Shown here: piece after piece, positions 1-10,690 of the stretch
Layout: the number at the start of each line of letters is the position of its first letter
How positions within the stretch are numbered: position 1 is the stretch's first letter
DNA from: Embiotoca jacksoni
Lineage: Eukaryota > Chordata > Actinopteri > Embiotocidae
Assembly (NCBI GenBank): GCA_022577435.1
Contig: JAKOON010000007.1
Span: forward strand, 22,864,263-22,928,262
Length of the DNA stretch: 64,000 nucleotides
Direction: 5' to 3'
The notes under the pieces: model-generated
Databases searched by the model: none
Seen by the model: only the letters and a program-made list of their open reading frames with translations
What the model was told of the DNA's origin: nothing
Program-made: the position numbers and the translations under genes

Positions 1-112
1 CAACTCGGCTGTCTGAGTACAGAACCGCCGGCCTGATCACACAACCGGGGAAAATGTCCTCGTTGTGAAAGTCTCTGGCTCCAACTGGTTCTCACAAGGA
101 TACAAGCACAAG

Positions 113-195
<83 letters not shown>
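113..195. repeat. (AC)n microsatellite
   Basis: About 41 near-perfect AC dinucleotides. The overlapping open frames that encode His-Thr or Cys-Val runs are products of this repeat, not genes. Confidence 0.98.
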
Positions 196-197
<2 letters not shown>

Positions 198-381
198 CTC
201 TCAGGACATCTGATCCCACCTTTCATCTTTCATCTTCCTTCTTTAGCCCCCTGCCTGCTTCTCCATGTAATGCAATGCTGTTACTTAACTGCCTCCATGT
301 GTGAACCTGAATGCAGTCCACCCAGTAGGGAGTCTGCAGCAGAGGCAAGCTGGCAGTTATTGGAAAGCCAACCATCTAAAG
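196..381. other. Unique flank before the hAT MITE
   Basis: No gene recognised. The last eight bases, atctaaag (374-381), are the left target-site duplication of the next element. Confidence 0.6.
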
Positions 382-843
382 CAGGGGTGACAAACATACG
401 GCCCGCGGGCCGGATCAGGCCCACCAGGGGGTCCAGCTCGGCCCGCCGGATGACTTTGCTAAGTGTGAAAATTACAGAAAGACATACATTGCATTCCTTT
501 GAGAATGGAGGTTTATGAGTACAAACATTTTGTAATTTTTTTTAATCGATCCAGTAATTGCTTCAAAAACAGCATAAATGTGACGTCTGCTCCGGAGGCA
601 GCAGCTCGCTGCGAGGGAATCTGCAGAGGAGAGCCCAGGCTGATAAACAGTGGGCTGATGTCTGAGTTTTTGCTCTTTATGTTTCTAGTTTATTGTAGAA
701 AGACCTTAAAATGGGGTTTATCATCCAAAAACCTTCACCAATGATTTAAACAGAGAAATATTGTCGTTATTATGCTATGATTTTACTTGAGATCAGAGTG
801 GGCAGTATGTGGCCCCTTAACTAAAATGAGTTTGACACCCCTG
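382..843. mobile_element. Non-autonomous hAT-type MITE (462 bp)
   Basis: The left end reads caggggtgacaaac and the right end is the inverted gtttgacacccctg, so the termini are 14-bp inverted repeats with one mismatch. The element is flanked on both sides by the identical octamer atctaaag (374-381 and 844-851). An 8-bp target duplication with CAGGGGTG-type ends is characteristic of the hAT superfamily. The interior holds no transposase frame, so it must be mobilised in trans. The intact duplication suggests an insertion that is not very old. The strand is arbitrary. Confidence 0.88.
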
Positions 844-851
844 ATCTAAAG

Positions 852-2722
852 GGAGCAGAGCCAAAACACCTGTAGCCTTTGTGTTCATCTCACAACAACA
901 GCACAGTTGTGTCCTTCCCTGTCCTGTATCCTTCCTCCTCTTTCTAGTCCCACACTATAGTAGTCGGGGGAACCTGAATTCACTGTGTGAATATCTGGTC
1001 TGGGTTCCCTCCATCGGGGATCGTGTGCAGTCGTTGCGTCCTACTTGGCGGAGACATCGGGTTCATTTTGAAACGACTGGAGCAGCTTTAACCAATCAGT
1101 CTGCAACAAAACTCTGAAACTTCTTCAACGAGTGAGAAAAAACACTCGTCTTCAACGTCATCGTACTTTTCCACCGACACTAAACAGAGAGCTGCATTTC
1201 CAGTTTATAAAAACGGTGAAGAAAACTGAGATCTTTGTTTTGCTTTTTACGACTGCGCTTTTATCAAATATCAAATATTGGAATCACCTGATGAAGTCCA
1301 ATATTTATTTGAGCGCTGCTTTGGTCTCCACCTTCTCCTGATGAATACGCGTTTGACAGGAGGAGTCTGTGTGGATGGAACATTTTGAAACCGACGACCT
1401 GACATCCCCATCTCAATCATGTTGTGATTATCCTGCTGATGGAGGAGTACCGCTCTCTCTGGCTCTCTTATTACACAACACAACTATTTATGACCCTTTT
1501 AATGTGAAGAACTAAGTGCAACCCGACGAAGATCTTCCTGGAGAGAGTGAAAATGTGAACCATCATCCCTGTTTTTGAACGAAGTTCCCCTCCTTGTCTG
1601 ATGTGGTCAGACAGCACATTTCAGAACGTGTTCAGAGAAACCATAACCGTGCTGAGCTGCGTGGTGCTCAGACGGTTCCTCTCTGAAACCAGCAGCCTGC
1701 TGCTGCTGCAGGACACCAGACTGATGAGACCATGAAGGTGCCATAAAACAAAAGACTGAGGCACAAGAGGCTAAAACAAACCTGAACCTTTAACATGAAA
1801 CATGTTTTGATCCGTTCTACCCTTAAACTTGGGGGGTTTTCTGTTCAGTGATCAGACAGTTTGTCAGCAAAGTCACCTGAAATATTATTAATAAATCACA
1901 AGATAATAGTTGAGTCCAAAAACAGGACGGCTTCTAGATCGAAGTTGAATTCAGACGTCTTCCTGTAAATTGTGATACATATTAAGTGGGAAAATATTTT
2001 AGCTATTTACCAAAATCTCAGTAATTCCTTTGACAAACACATTTTTTTTATTAACCAGCACAACCGATGGACAGACACACTGAAGATAATAAACAGAGAA
2101 CGTGTAACGTGTGTGTCATATGCTCCATTAAAGGATCAAATAAAACCTGAAACTGTGAGCAGCCTTACAGAGCGATAATGTCAGCTGCTCCAGAGGCCCC
2201 GCCTCTTAAACAAGGTCGTGTTACAGGTCTGTTCTTCCACGTTTCAGTGAAGCTTTTCATAACAGATCTCTCTGTCAGCCTGAATAATGGAGAGGAAACA
2301 AAATGGCTTCTCTGCTGGAAATCAGCAGCTTCGCTCCAAATATGGAGGCATCGGTATCGGCCTTCAAAGGCCCCAATCAGCTGCTCCCCTGTGATCTCTC
2401 TCTCTTTCCCACCCACAAACATCTCTTTTTACCTCCCGTTCCCTCAGACGTTCTCTCACTCAATCTTTATCTCCCTCCAGCCTCTCTCCACCCACTCTCT
2501 CTCTTTTCATCTCTCTAGCAGCCATCGCCTCCCTCCATCTACTCCTCCGTCCTCAAACTAATTGAGGCAGGTGGCTTCTTTTATTCTCTCTCTCTCCAAA
2601 CCTCTCACTGCTCCAGTTGCCAGGCATCTCCATTACATTGTGTGCGTGAATGTGTACGTTTATCTGAGTCTCATTTTGGATTGAATCCGAATCCACTGCT
2701 GTGGAAAGAGTCTTCATGCAAG

Positions 2723-2723
<1 letters not shown>
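852..2723. other. No gene recognised
   Basis: Mixed-composition sequence whose open frames are all short and resemble no family I know. A CT-rich stretch at about 2390-2620 produces the 127-residue Ser/Pro-rich frame near 2178-2561, which I regard as spurious. Some of 1000-1800 may be old transposon sequence, but I cannot assign it. Confidence 0.5.

Positions 2724-2787
<64 letters not shown>
2724..2787. repeat. (TG)n microsatellite
   Basis: About 32 uninterrupted TG dinucleotides. A CA array starts 118 bp downstream, so the two are complementary in inverted arrangement. Confidence 0.98.
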
Positions 2788-2789
<2 letters not shown>

Positions 2790-2903
2790 TCAATGAACAT
2801 AAAAGTGAAATCCTAATGGCTCTCTCCTCTCTTCCAGCAGTGGCCTCTCCAAACACCACTTTTTGGGCTTCAACATGCAATTAATCAATTCAGCTATTTA
2901 TAC

Positions 2904-2905
<2 letters not shown>

Positions 2906-2940
<35 letters not shown>
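2906..2940. repeat. (AC)n microsatellite
   Basis: About 17 AC dinucleotides, in inverse complement to the TG array just upstream. Confidence 0.97.
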
Positions 2941-2942
<2 letters not shown>

Positions 2943-2990
2943 ACAGAGTCAAATGATAGCTCTTGCACAGTTGGGAACATGGTACCTTGC

Positions 2991-3013
2991 GGGGGGTGTG
3001 GGGTGGGGGGGGG
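2991..3013 (+). other. G-run tract, possible G-quadruplex
   Basis: A tract of 6, 1, 4 and 9 Gs separated by single Ts. It has enough long G-runs with one-base loops to fold as an intramolecular quadruplex on the plus strand. Function unknown. Confidence 0.5.
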
Positions 3014-4424
3014 CAGAGTGACACAGATAAAGAGACATAAACAAAGACGGACGGAGAGAGACAGAGATGTAACCACAATGGATTCTGTCAATTAAGAGGA
3101 TTCATTGTTTGGCTGACGAAGTTAACAGCTCCCATCAAGCACTGATGCATCTCAGAGACCAGGCTGAGTGAACAAAAGCTAACCCGCAGCACTCGGCACT
3201 GCTTCATTTAGTTGCTTTTGTTTCCGTGTCCTAAAGGTTTCCTTGTTTGGGCTGCAATCAAATCTCATCTGGCAGCAGTTGATTTCCCGGCAAACAAAAA
3301 TAAAAAAGCTTCTACGACAAAGACTCTCCACACTTAACGATTACATACCTCTGCTTCATATACATGCATTGATAGATAACCAGGAGGATTTGATGATGAG
3401 TACATTATTTGCACATGAAATAGTTCAACGGTTCAAATTCATGTTCATCTTTTCCCTCCAGTCCCGAACATGCAGCGACGAAGTGGGATGTTAAAGCAGA
3501 GTTTGATCCAGAGATGCTAAAAGTCTCCACATGTTCTCACTGGGTTTAATGAAATAACAAAAGGCCGTGTAGTTATCTGGTTTATTCCGGGTTTTCTTGC
3601 TTAGGTTCAGATGAAATGTACATTTTAATCTTGTTTGCAAAATGTGCCTTTACAATTCAACATCTTCGGTCTACAAGTTCAGCCATAGGCGTTTTGGGTG
3701 GGATTTGCCCTTTAATAAACGTTTGCATTGGCATCATTTGTCTGATCCAGAAGTAACATCCAGTTTTATATCCAGTTTTTGATTTCAACATATAGGCGGT
3801 GGATCAGTAGCCCTACAGCCACCTTAAATGATCTGATACTGCTACAATAGTTATTCAGGCTGATAGTGGTGAATCATTGTTCTTTAAAACAACTCTTCTC
3901 TACATCATCTGCACTTTGTAATTTGTGCTGATTATTTGGAGGAATTCTTGTCAAATCAATATTTGAATTGCGTCGCTGAATGTGGATACGAGTGTTGCTT
4001 TTACACTTTGTGGTGAATCCAGTCAAATGTGTCCCAAATCACCTGGAGGTGCTTTGGCTGCTTCAGTCTGCCCTTGAAAGTCTGTAAAATGCCAGAGAAA
4101 TGAAAAAATGAGAGGGCAAACGATGCCCTTGATAATTAGGAGAAGGCTTTGTATTTATTTATTCATTATTTGTTTTACATTTCACCCAGGATGTTTCTCA
4201 CAGAGCGGTCACATATTGCTTTTTTCTCCTTTCACACATTCAAGCATGAATGTGACCAGCATCAACCGAGGACACAGGTGACTCATTCTCATGGCAGCAG
4301 AATAGTTCAGCAGCAGATGTACGAGTAAATATTGACTGAAAGGACCAGAAAAAAAACACACAAAAAAAATGAAAATACAATAACTACTTATAAAAAAGAC
4401 AGGTAGGATGGATTATCATCTATA
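3014..4424. other. No gene recognised
   Basis: AT-rich non-coding sequence with no recognisable gene or repeat. It ends at the TA dinucleotide (4425-4426) where the Tc1 element inserted. Confidence 0.5.
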
Positions 4425-4426
4425 TA

Positions 4427-4640
4427 CAGTGGGTACGGAAAGTATTCAGACCCCTTTAAATTTTTCACTCTTTGTTTCATTGCAGCCATTTGCTAAAATC
4501 AAAAAAGTTCATTTTATTTCTCATTAATGTACACTCAGCACCCCATCTTGACAGAAAAAAACAGAAATGTAGAAATTTGTGCAAATTTATTAAAAAAGAA
4601 AAACTGAAATATCACATGGTCATAAGTATTCAGACCCTTT
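4427..4640. repeat. Tc1 copy 1 left TIR (IR/DR type)
   Basis: 214-bp inverted repeat with outer and inner copies of agtattcagaccc about 184 bp apart. It lies at the 3' end of the transposase gene, with the stop codon two bases inside. Confidence 0.93.
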
Positions 4641-4642
4641 GC

Positions 4643-5683
4643 TCAGTATTGAGTAGAAGCACCCTTTTGAGCTAGTACAGCCATGAGTCTTCTTGGGAAT
4701 GATGCAACAAGCTTTTCACACCTGGATTTGGGGATCCTCTGCCATTCTTCCTTGCAGATCCTCTCCAGTTCCGTCAGGTTGGATGGTGAACGTTGGTGGA
4801 CAGCCATTTTCAGGTCTCTCCAGAGATGCTCAATTGGGTTTAGGTCAGGGCTCTGGCTGGGCCAGTCAAGAATGGTCACAGAGTTGTTCCGAAGCCACTC
4901 CTTTGTTATTTTAGCTGTGTGCTTCGGGTCATTGTCTTGTTGGAAGGTGAACCTTCGGCCCAGTCTGAGGTCCAGAGCACTCTGGAAGAGGTTTTCTTCC
5001 AGGATATCTCTGTACTCGGCCGCATTCATCTTTCCTTCAATTGCAACCAGTCGTCCTGTCCCTGCAGCTGAAAAACACCCCCATAGCATGATGCTGCCAC
5101 CACCATGTTTCACTGTTGGGATTGTATTGGGCAGGTGATGAGCAGTGCCTGGTTTTCTCCACACATACCGCTTACAATTAACGCCAAATAGTTCAATATT
5201 GGTCTCATCAGACCAGAGAATCTTATTTCTCATAGTCTGGGAGTCCTTCATGTGTTTTTTGGCAAACTCTATGCGGGCTTTCATATGTCTTGCACTGAGG
5301 AGAGGCTTCCGTCGGGCCACTCTGCCATAAAGCCCCGACTGGTGGAGGGCTGCAGTGATAGTTGACTTTGTGGAACTTTCTCCCATCTCCCTACTGCATC
5401 TCTGGAGCTCAGCCACAGTGATCTTTGGGTTCTTCTTTACCTCTCTCACCAAGGCTCTTCTCCCACGATTGCTCAGTTTGGCTGGACGGCCAGGTCTAGG
5501 AAGAGTTCTGGTCGTCCCAAACTTCTTCCATTTAAGGATTATGGAGGCCACTGTGCTCTTAGGAACCTTGAGTGCTGCAGAAATTATGTTGTAACCTTGG
5601 CCAGATCTGTGCCTTGCCACAATTCTGTCTCTGAGCTCCTTGGACAGTTCCTTCGACCTCGTGATTCTCATTTGCTCTGACAT
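4643..5683 (-). CDS. Tc1-like transposase (DD34E), intact, 346 aa
   Basis: This is the cut-and-paste transposase that binds the element's inverted repeats and inserts it at TA. Residues ~1-60 form a paired-type helix-turn-helix (the KVPKSTVASIILKWK region at ~39-53). A GRPR-like linker, PRPGRPAKL, lies at 62-70, followed by a second DNA-binding segment to ~125. The catalytic DDE domain shows D159 in WSDET, D250 in QQDNDPKHT and E285 in NPIEHLW, with exactly 34 residues between D250 and E285, as expected for Tc1. The Gly-rich box HGGGS is at 193-197. The length is normal for fish Tc1 transposases (~340-350). The ATG at 5683 begins MSEQMRITRSKEL, shared by both copies, and lies ~160 bp inside the right TIR. 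The stop abuts the left TIR. It differs from copy 2 at six residues (G30, N32, I34, S71, E223, Q315 here). No frameshift or stop is present, so it could still be active. Confidence 0.96.
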   Translation of the reverse strand: MSEQMRITRSKELSKELRDRIVARHRSGQGYNIISAALKVPKSTVASIILKWKKFGTTRTLPRPGRPAKLSNRGRRALVREVKKNPKITVAELQRCSREMGESSTKSTITAALHQSGLYGRVARRKPLLSARHMKARIEFAKKHMKDSQTMRNKILWSDETNIELFGVNCKRYVWRKPGTAHHLPNTIPTVKHGGGSIMLWGCFSAAGTGRLVAIEGKMNAAEYRDILEENLFQSALDLRLGRRFTFQQDNDPKHTAKITKEWLRNNSVTILDWPSQSPDLNPIEHLWRDLKMAVHQRSPSNLTELERICKEEWQRIPKSRCEKLVASFPRRLMAVLAQKGASTQY

Positions 5684-5845
5684 GCACTGTGAGCTGTAAG
5701 GTCTTATATAGACAGGTGTGTGCCTTTCCTAATCAAGTCCAATCAGTCTAATTAAACACAGCTGGACTCCAATGAAGGAGTAGAACCATCTCAAGGAGGA
5801 TCAGAAGAAATGGACAGCATGTGAGTTAAATATGAGTGTCACAGC

Positions 5846-6060
5846 AAAGGGTCTGAATACTTATGACCATGTGCTATTTCAGTTTTTCTTTTTTAATAAA
5901 TTTGCACAAATTTCTACATTTCTGATTTTTTTCTGTCAAGATGGGGTGCTGAGTGTACATTAATGAGAAATAAAATGAACTTTTTTGATTTTAGCAAATG
6001 GCTGCAATGAAACAAAGAGTGAAAAATTTAAAGGGGTCTGAATACTTTCCGTACCCACTG
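5846..6060. repeat. Tc1 copy 1 right TIR (IR/DR type)
   Basis: 215-bp inverted repeat of 4427-4640, with inner and outer direct-repeat cores at 5849-5861 and 6034-6046. It is upstream of the transposase, so any promoter should lie here or in 5684-5845. Confidence 0.92.
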
Positions 6061-6062
6061 TA

Positions 6063-8285
6063 TATTTATATGTATTCTCTGCCCAGGAAATGTCTTAAAT
6101 GGATTCGCACAAATATAGTTTTGCGGTCCAGATTCAGGATATTCTTCTGTTAATCCAGTTGTTGGGTTTGTCATGATTCACTAATCTGGGTGTAAAGTCT
6201 TCTTCTCTTTCTAGATTCAAACCTCACTGCTTCTACAGAAAGAGGTAAAGTAATCATTCTTCTATTTAATTTGTGTGGCTGTGATATTGTGTCTCATGTA
6301 AAATTACTCCATTAGCAGACAATAATGTGCTCTGCTCCATCACTAACCGCCTTATAAATACAAGTTTTCACCAGGGCATGCCATTCAGGAACATATTTAT
6401 GAGCGTCTTAATATATGAAATTACAGTCTGAGGATATTAAATGAAACTGAAAACATTGATTGGATGAAACTATTAAGCTTCAGGGGATGCTTCTGAACAA
6501 CACAGAGATGTGGGATGTGTGCAGGATGACTCCTCTGTGAAGCCCTGCTAACCTGTTACCCATAACACCCTTCAGAGAAGCACAATGCTGCTGTAACTCC
6601 ACTGTTGTTTATAAATGCTCATTAATTCACTCATATACAAACAGAGGTGGTCTGTAAGCAAATAATGGAGTCAGTGTTTTGTCGTTACTGGCTAATTAAT
6701 GAACTGCATTTGACCTCTTGCATTTATTTATTTAGGTACTCTGTTATAGTTTTTGTAAAATAATGTCTCTACAGTGGTCACACTGACAGGAATACTGATG
6801 TGCTCAGATGTGAACAGATACAGCTCTATGGTAACCAGGTGAAGTAGTTATGAAAACCATCTCTGAAAAATATGATTTAGGATTTTGTTTGTGACAAAAA
6901 ACAAATTTCCATGTGACTACAAACAGGATATCTCAGAAGAAAGCAGTAAGATGTCCTCATTTTGTCTCATTCTCTTCTACTCAAATATTTTTTTTATCAA
7001 AGGAAGCCATGGTTGAATTCAGGTTACACACTCCTTGGTTTTAGAATTTCCCCGAGGTAGTTGTTCATACTTTGCAAACAAACCTTGCATAAAGAAAAAG
7101 ATAAATCGACCCTCGGTGGAAAAAGTCCATATTTCGTTCCTCATCGTCCCTCAGAGGGTTTTCAGTCCTTTTCATCACGTTTTAGATGAGTTTGCTCTGA
7201 GGACAAACTCAAACTCATTAACTCTCTTTAACTCCACACCAAATAAATCTGTGTGAAGAGATCAGGGATGTGGACATGAGGTGATTATTTATGTAATAAT
7301 GATGCTGAAGGGACCATGCTAACATCACAGAGATAGTAACTGAGAACTCATTTCTTTAATGGCCACTTAAAAAATCCCCCAGAGCGAAACACAAAGTCGT
7401 TTTTTCTCTTGTTTGGTAATGCGCTTCTTGCCTTTAACACATATTTGTCAAAAATGTATAAATGCCAACATTAGACTGTACTGTAAAACACAATAACCTG
7501 TTCTTCTTATTTTTGCCTTTCACCAGATGAGTGACGTCATCATGATCTTATTTTAATGTACGCTCATGATTTAACCCCAAACAAGATCTGTTTTTACGAT
7601 TGCGATTAACTTTGTCTAGTACTCAATGCCGTTATGACATCACTGTTTTGGATTATTTCTTCCCAACTGTAAATGTATTAGAGTTTAGCGTGCGTGCAGG
7701 TAACGACCACATCAGTCGTTTCTCAAATGTCTCGGCCATTTTGAGCATTTTGTACAGTCACTGTAAAATGGGTGGCAGGTGTACATTCCACCTTTCAACC
7801 TCATACACATTAATGGCTTTAATGCACAGCCTCCTCTATGTGGGGTCATTTAATTTGTTCTTTGTTAAAATGTTCAAAAACTGCATGTTTATTCAAAACA
7901 GAAAATATTGTTCATGTTTGCACAAAAGTTAACCAACACAACACCAAAAACTCAGATTTCTTGTTTAAATCGTCCTGTCAGTGAGTAGATGCAGCCACAC
8001 AATAAGACAGATCTCTTTTGTTAGTATTTGATTTTCAAGAATGTATATTAACCAAAAAAGAGCAAGCCGATCAGAAGGCTGCATTATTGATATCAACATT
8101 CAGACATAAAACAGCTTGTTCTTGGTAGAGCTGCAGAAGGAAGCTGAACAAGAGGACGTTTTAAACTATGCTGTGATAAAACCTCCAAAACAATATTTGC
8201 AAATAAAACACCAGAAAATGAGACAGTGTGCATAATTGACTTTCCAATTATTAATTTAATGACCTAAGCAGTCGTGCAGAAATCT
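6063..8285. other. No gene recognised
   Basis: AT-rich non-coding sequence. The longest frame (~110 residues at 7600-7932) has low-complexity composition and no recognisable motif. I see no repeat family here. Confidence 0.5.
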
Positions 8286-8447
8286 CTCTGATTCTCATCC
8301 AATTCAATAGACAAGAGTCAGCTTAATTTTTTACGTGATTAACTGAATCAGAAGGTTGCATTCAAAGAATATTGTTTTCATTATTTATGTAAGTGGGATG
8401 AAATACGTTGAGCATCCACCAAACCTGTCTGTTCACTGAAGCCATGA
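8286..8447 (+). repeat. ~160-bp repeated sequence, copy 1
   Basis: Aligns over its full length with 18864-19022 at roughly 80% identity by eye. It includes a shared run caatagacaagagtcagctt and the shared gattaactgaatc, aagtggga and catccacca blocks. It encodes no protein and has no obvious terminal repeats. It could be an old interspersed repeat or a locally duplicated non-coding element. Confidence 0.75.
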
Positions 8448-9458
8448 AAACAGCCGTCCGTCAGCTGCGTTGGACTTCCACCTGGCTTGATCTGTAGGAA
8501 GCACAAACTGGATTTCACCTTAATGATCAGTCAATCAACACCTGCCTCGCACTGTTCCACCGATATCAGGCGTTGGACGAAGGCACTGCATCGGTTTTCC
8601 TGCAAAGCAACTATTACTGCAGGACATTTACTGTAAAAGAGGAAAGTGAGAAAAGTGGAACGTAATATTTATTTTCCAGAACTTTTCCAGCAGCAGTCTG
8701 CACAGCTGCAGTTGACAATGCATTTCAAATTTTGAGAAGCTGTATTTGTGGCTAGTTAATGTGCAGTTCTCTGTTATTTCATTACAGGCACACGCGTGTT
8801 TGTGGAGCCCAGCGGGAGAAGCATGCAGAGGTGGCCAGGTGTGTGGAGGTGTTAAAGTATGCAGGATATTGACTCCGCTCTCAGACATGATTAGCTGTTT
8901 GGAAGATAAAAAAGAAAGCCTTTGTACAACTCCATAAATGCATTGAGGAGATGATTTGTCTGTATTGAAGTTCTGTGATTCATAACAGACACAAAGGCTG
9001 TGTTCAGACAAATCAGTGTTTTTTTCTCAAATCAAAACCTTTAGGACAGGCTGTCCTCACTGTTATTTGCAAGTGAACAGATAAGATTTGGTGTGTCCAG
9101 ACAGATCTGGACATCACCAGCCTGTCTGCATGGGTTGCTGTGGTAACGATGTACATGCAGCTACGCTGGTGATGCAGCTTTCCAACACGGAAGCTACAGT
9201 CGACAGTTTATTTGAGCTTCTGTCTGTGGAGGGTTTGTTACTGAAAAACGACCCTTTCTGATAGCTATGTTAGCAGGAACATAGATTCTGTCACTCTGTC
9301 TCTGAAAATGACGCTGTGTGTCGCGTTGCATGTGACGCCAGAAATCCGATCTGAGCCAGCAGAGTAGAAATCTGTTTGGAATCACATTTCATTCAGTTTT
9401 TCATTCATTTCATGTTTTTTTTTTGCTGTTCAGACTTTCAAAAGTCAATGTAGATATG
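8448..9458. other. No gene recognised
   Basis: No recognisable gene. The stretch from ~9000, with 'gttcagac' motifs near both ends, may be an old non-autonomous DNA transposon ending in the hairpin at 9459-9507, but I could not define its termini. Confidence 0.4.
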
Positions 9459-9507
9459 ACAAAAATCTGATTTGGGCTGTCAATCTTCAGATTGACAGAT
9501 TTTTGTC
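9459..9507. repeat. Nested inverted repeat (hairpin)
   Basis: The outer arms gacaaaaatctg (9459) and cagatttttgtc (ending 9507) are perfect 12-bp complements. Inside, ctgtcaatct and agattgacag form a second 10-bp palindrome that overlaps the outer arm, so two alternative hairpins can form. Confidence 0.75.
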
Positions 9508-9925
9508 AACAAAGCCAAAGTGTCTGGAGAGGAGCGACGCAGCCAGGAGAAGTTTATGGCAGCAGGCTTTTTACCCTGCCCTCAGCTGTGGCCATCCAGA
9601 GAAGAGAAAACCACTTTCACCTTTCACTCCTGCCAGTCCAAGCATAATAAAACCATCACCAGCACATGCATCAGTGTCTTGACTCTGGAGAGTGGGTTAA
9701 AACGTTATGATGAATACTGTAAATGGTCTTGGACTGGATCTTGGAGTTGAGCTCAGACGATTCAATAGGAAGACGATTGAGATGAAGAGGTGGAGGTGAC
9801 CTGCCGAGTAGAGGCAGAGGGGGGAAATTAAGATGAGTGGCATGATTTGTTTGCATGTGATGACAGACAAAAATAATGGAATACGATAAGAAAAGGATAT
9901 AGACATTAACAGTCATCAAGTAAAG

Positions 9926-10375
9926 ATGAAGATAGATGAGCAGGCAGAAAGAGAGTTCAAGGTGCTCATTAAAATGAGGGAAAGGAGCTCAAGCTTTGAC
10001 TCAATCAGCCCACTAAAAATGTCAAAAGGTCTTAGAATAGAAATAGATACGCTTACCGATGGAACTCTCATGATATTCAGCAAATCTTGTGATCAGCGAG
10101 CTGAAGCCCTGGAACTTTTACTTGGGAAAAGATTCACACAACGGGCAAAGTTAAAAGAGTCAAAACCGACGTGTCGGTAGAGTTATAACTGAACTTTGGG
10201 GAGGGAAATATTTACCAGGGGTCATGACCAGTGAGCAGCTGTGTGAAGAGGCCAGAGTCTCTGTAAGTATAGCAGTAGTGACCATGAGTGTGAAGACTGG
10301 AGAAAGCAGAAGGGACTCAACAGTTTCACTCAGGAAGAGAGTATCAAGAAAAACAGTCTTCATTTGGCAGACTAA
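9926..10375 (+). pseudogene. Decayed LINE ORF1-like (gag-like) fragment
   Basis: An 84-residue frame from 9926 contains SPLKMSKGL, DGTLMIFSKS and QRAEALEL. I recognise this pattern from the RRM-like nucleic-acid-binding protein encoded by ORF1 of some fish non-LTR retrotransposons (typically 'NPLKLTKxLKK...DGNLLIFCKxxxQRxKAL'). The homology seems to continue in a second frame after ~10180 (GVMTSEQLCEEA..., then TGESRRDSTVSL), where the family has a DGxxxESxxVLL block. At least one frameshift separates the parts, and the zinc-knuckle region expected downstream is absent. The intact protein would bind element RNA; this copy is dead. The assignment is from recalled motifs. Confidence 0.45.
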
Positions 10376-10379
10376 TTAA

Positions 10380-10690
10380 GCAAAACAAAGTAGGCAAAAG
10401 CAGACATCTACAAAACAAGCAGGGAAACGAACACTGGAGAAAAATGACTGGAACGGTTGTAACAAGGTACGAAGACGAGCCGACACTGAGACAAAGGGAC
10501 ACAGACTAAGTAGAGAAGGACAGGAGGGATAATGAGGCGCAGGTGAAATACATCAGGTGCAGGTCATCCAATCACACAGCCGGGAAGGACACACACCGGG
10601 GAAACGCAGGTTAACGGATACAACAGGACACAACGGAGGGAAACAGAAATGAACCCAAAGAGCAGGACGGGATGGAACGAAGACTGGAAG
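10380..10690 (-). mobile_element. Degraded Ty3/gypsy LTR-like fragment
   Basis: Read on the minus strand, this follows the typical layout of fish gypsy LTRs: a GC-moderate 5' part, then 'cctcattatccctcctgtcc' and a series of pyrimidine-rich tttgtt/cttgt segments. Clean TG...CA ends and target duplications are not visible, so the boundaries are approximate. It abuts the LINE-like fragment, so this is a nested or juxtaposed graveyard. Confidence 0.4.

Larger units (their letters stand above)
4427..6060 (-). mobile_element. Complete Tc1-like transposon, copy 1 (1634 bp)
   Basis: Both ends carry the terminal sequence cagtgggtacggaaagtatt in inverted orientation, flanked by TA (4425-4426, 6061-6062), the canonical Tc1/mariner target duplication. 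The inverted repeats are ~214 bp long and of the IR/DR type: the core agtattcagaccc occurs at the outer end (4441-4453; inverted at 6034-6046) and again at the inner edge (4625-4637; inverted at 5849-5861). These are the expected transposase binding sites by analogy with Sleeping Beauty-type elements. An uninterrupted 346-residue transposase lies between them. Ends, binding sites and gene are all present, so the copy is structurally autonomous. A near-identical copy lies at 37845-39476 in the other orientation. Confidence 0.97.

Noticed and set aside
2178..2561. 127-codon frame ending in a Ser/Pro/His-rich tail
   Set aside because: The second half is CT-rich low-complexity DNA, and the first half shows no motif or conserved start context.
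4683..5594. Plus-strand frames of 61-151 codons inside Tc1 copy 1, and their equivalents in copy 2
   Set aside because: Antisense shadows of the transposase; identical frames occur antisense in both copies.
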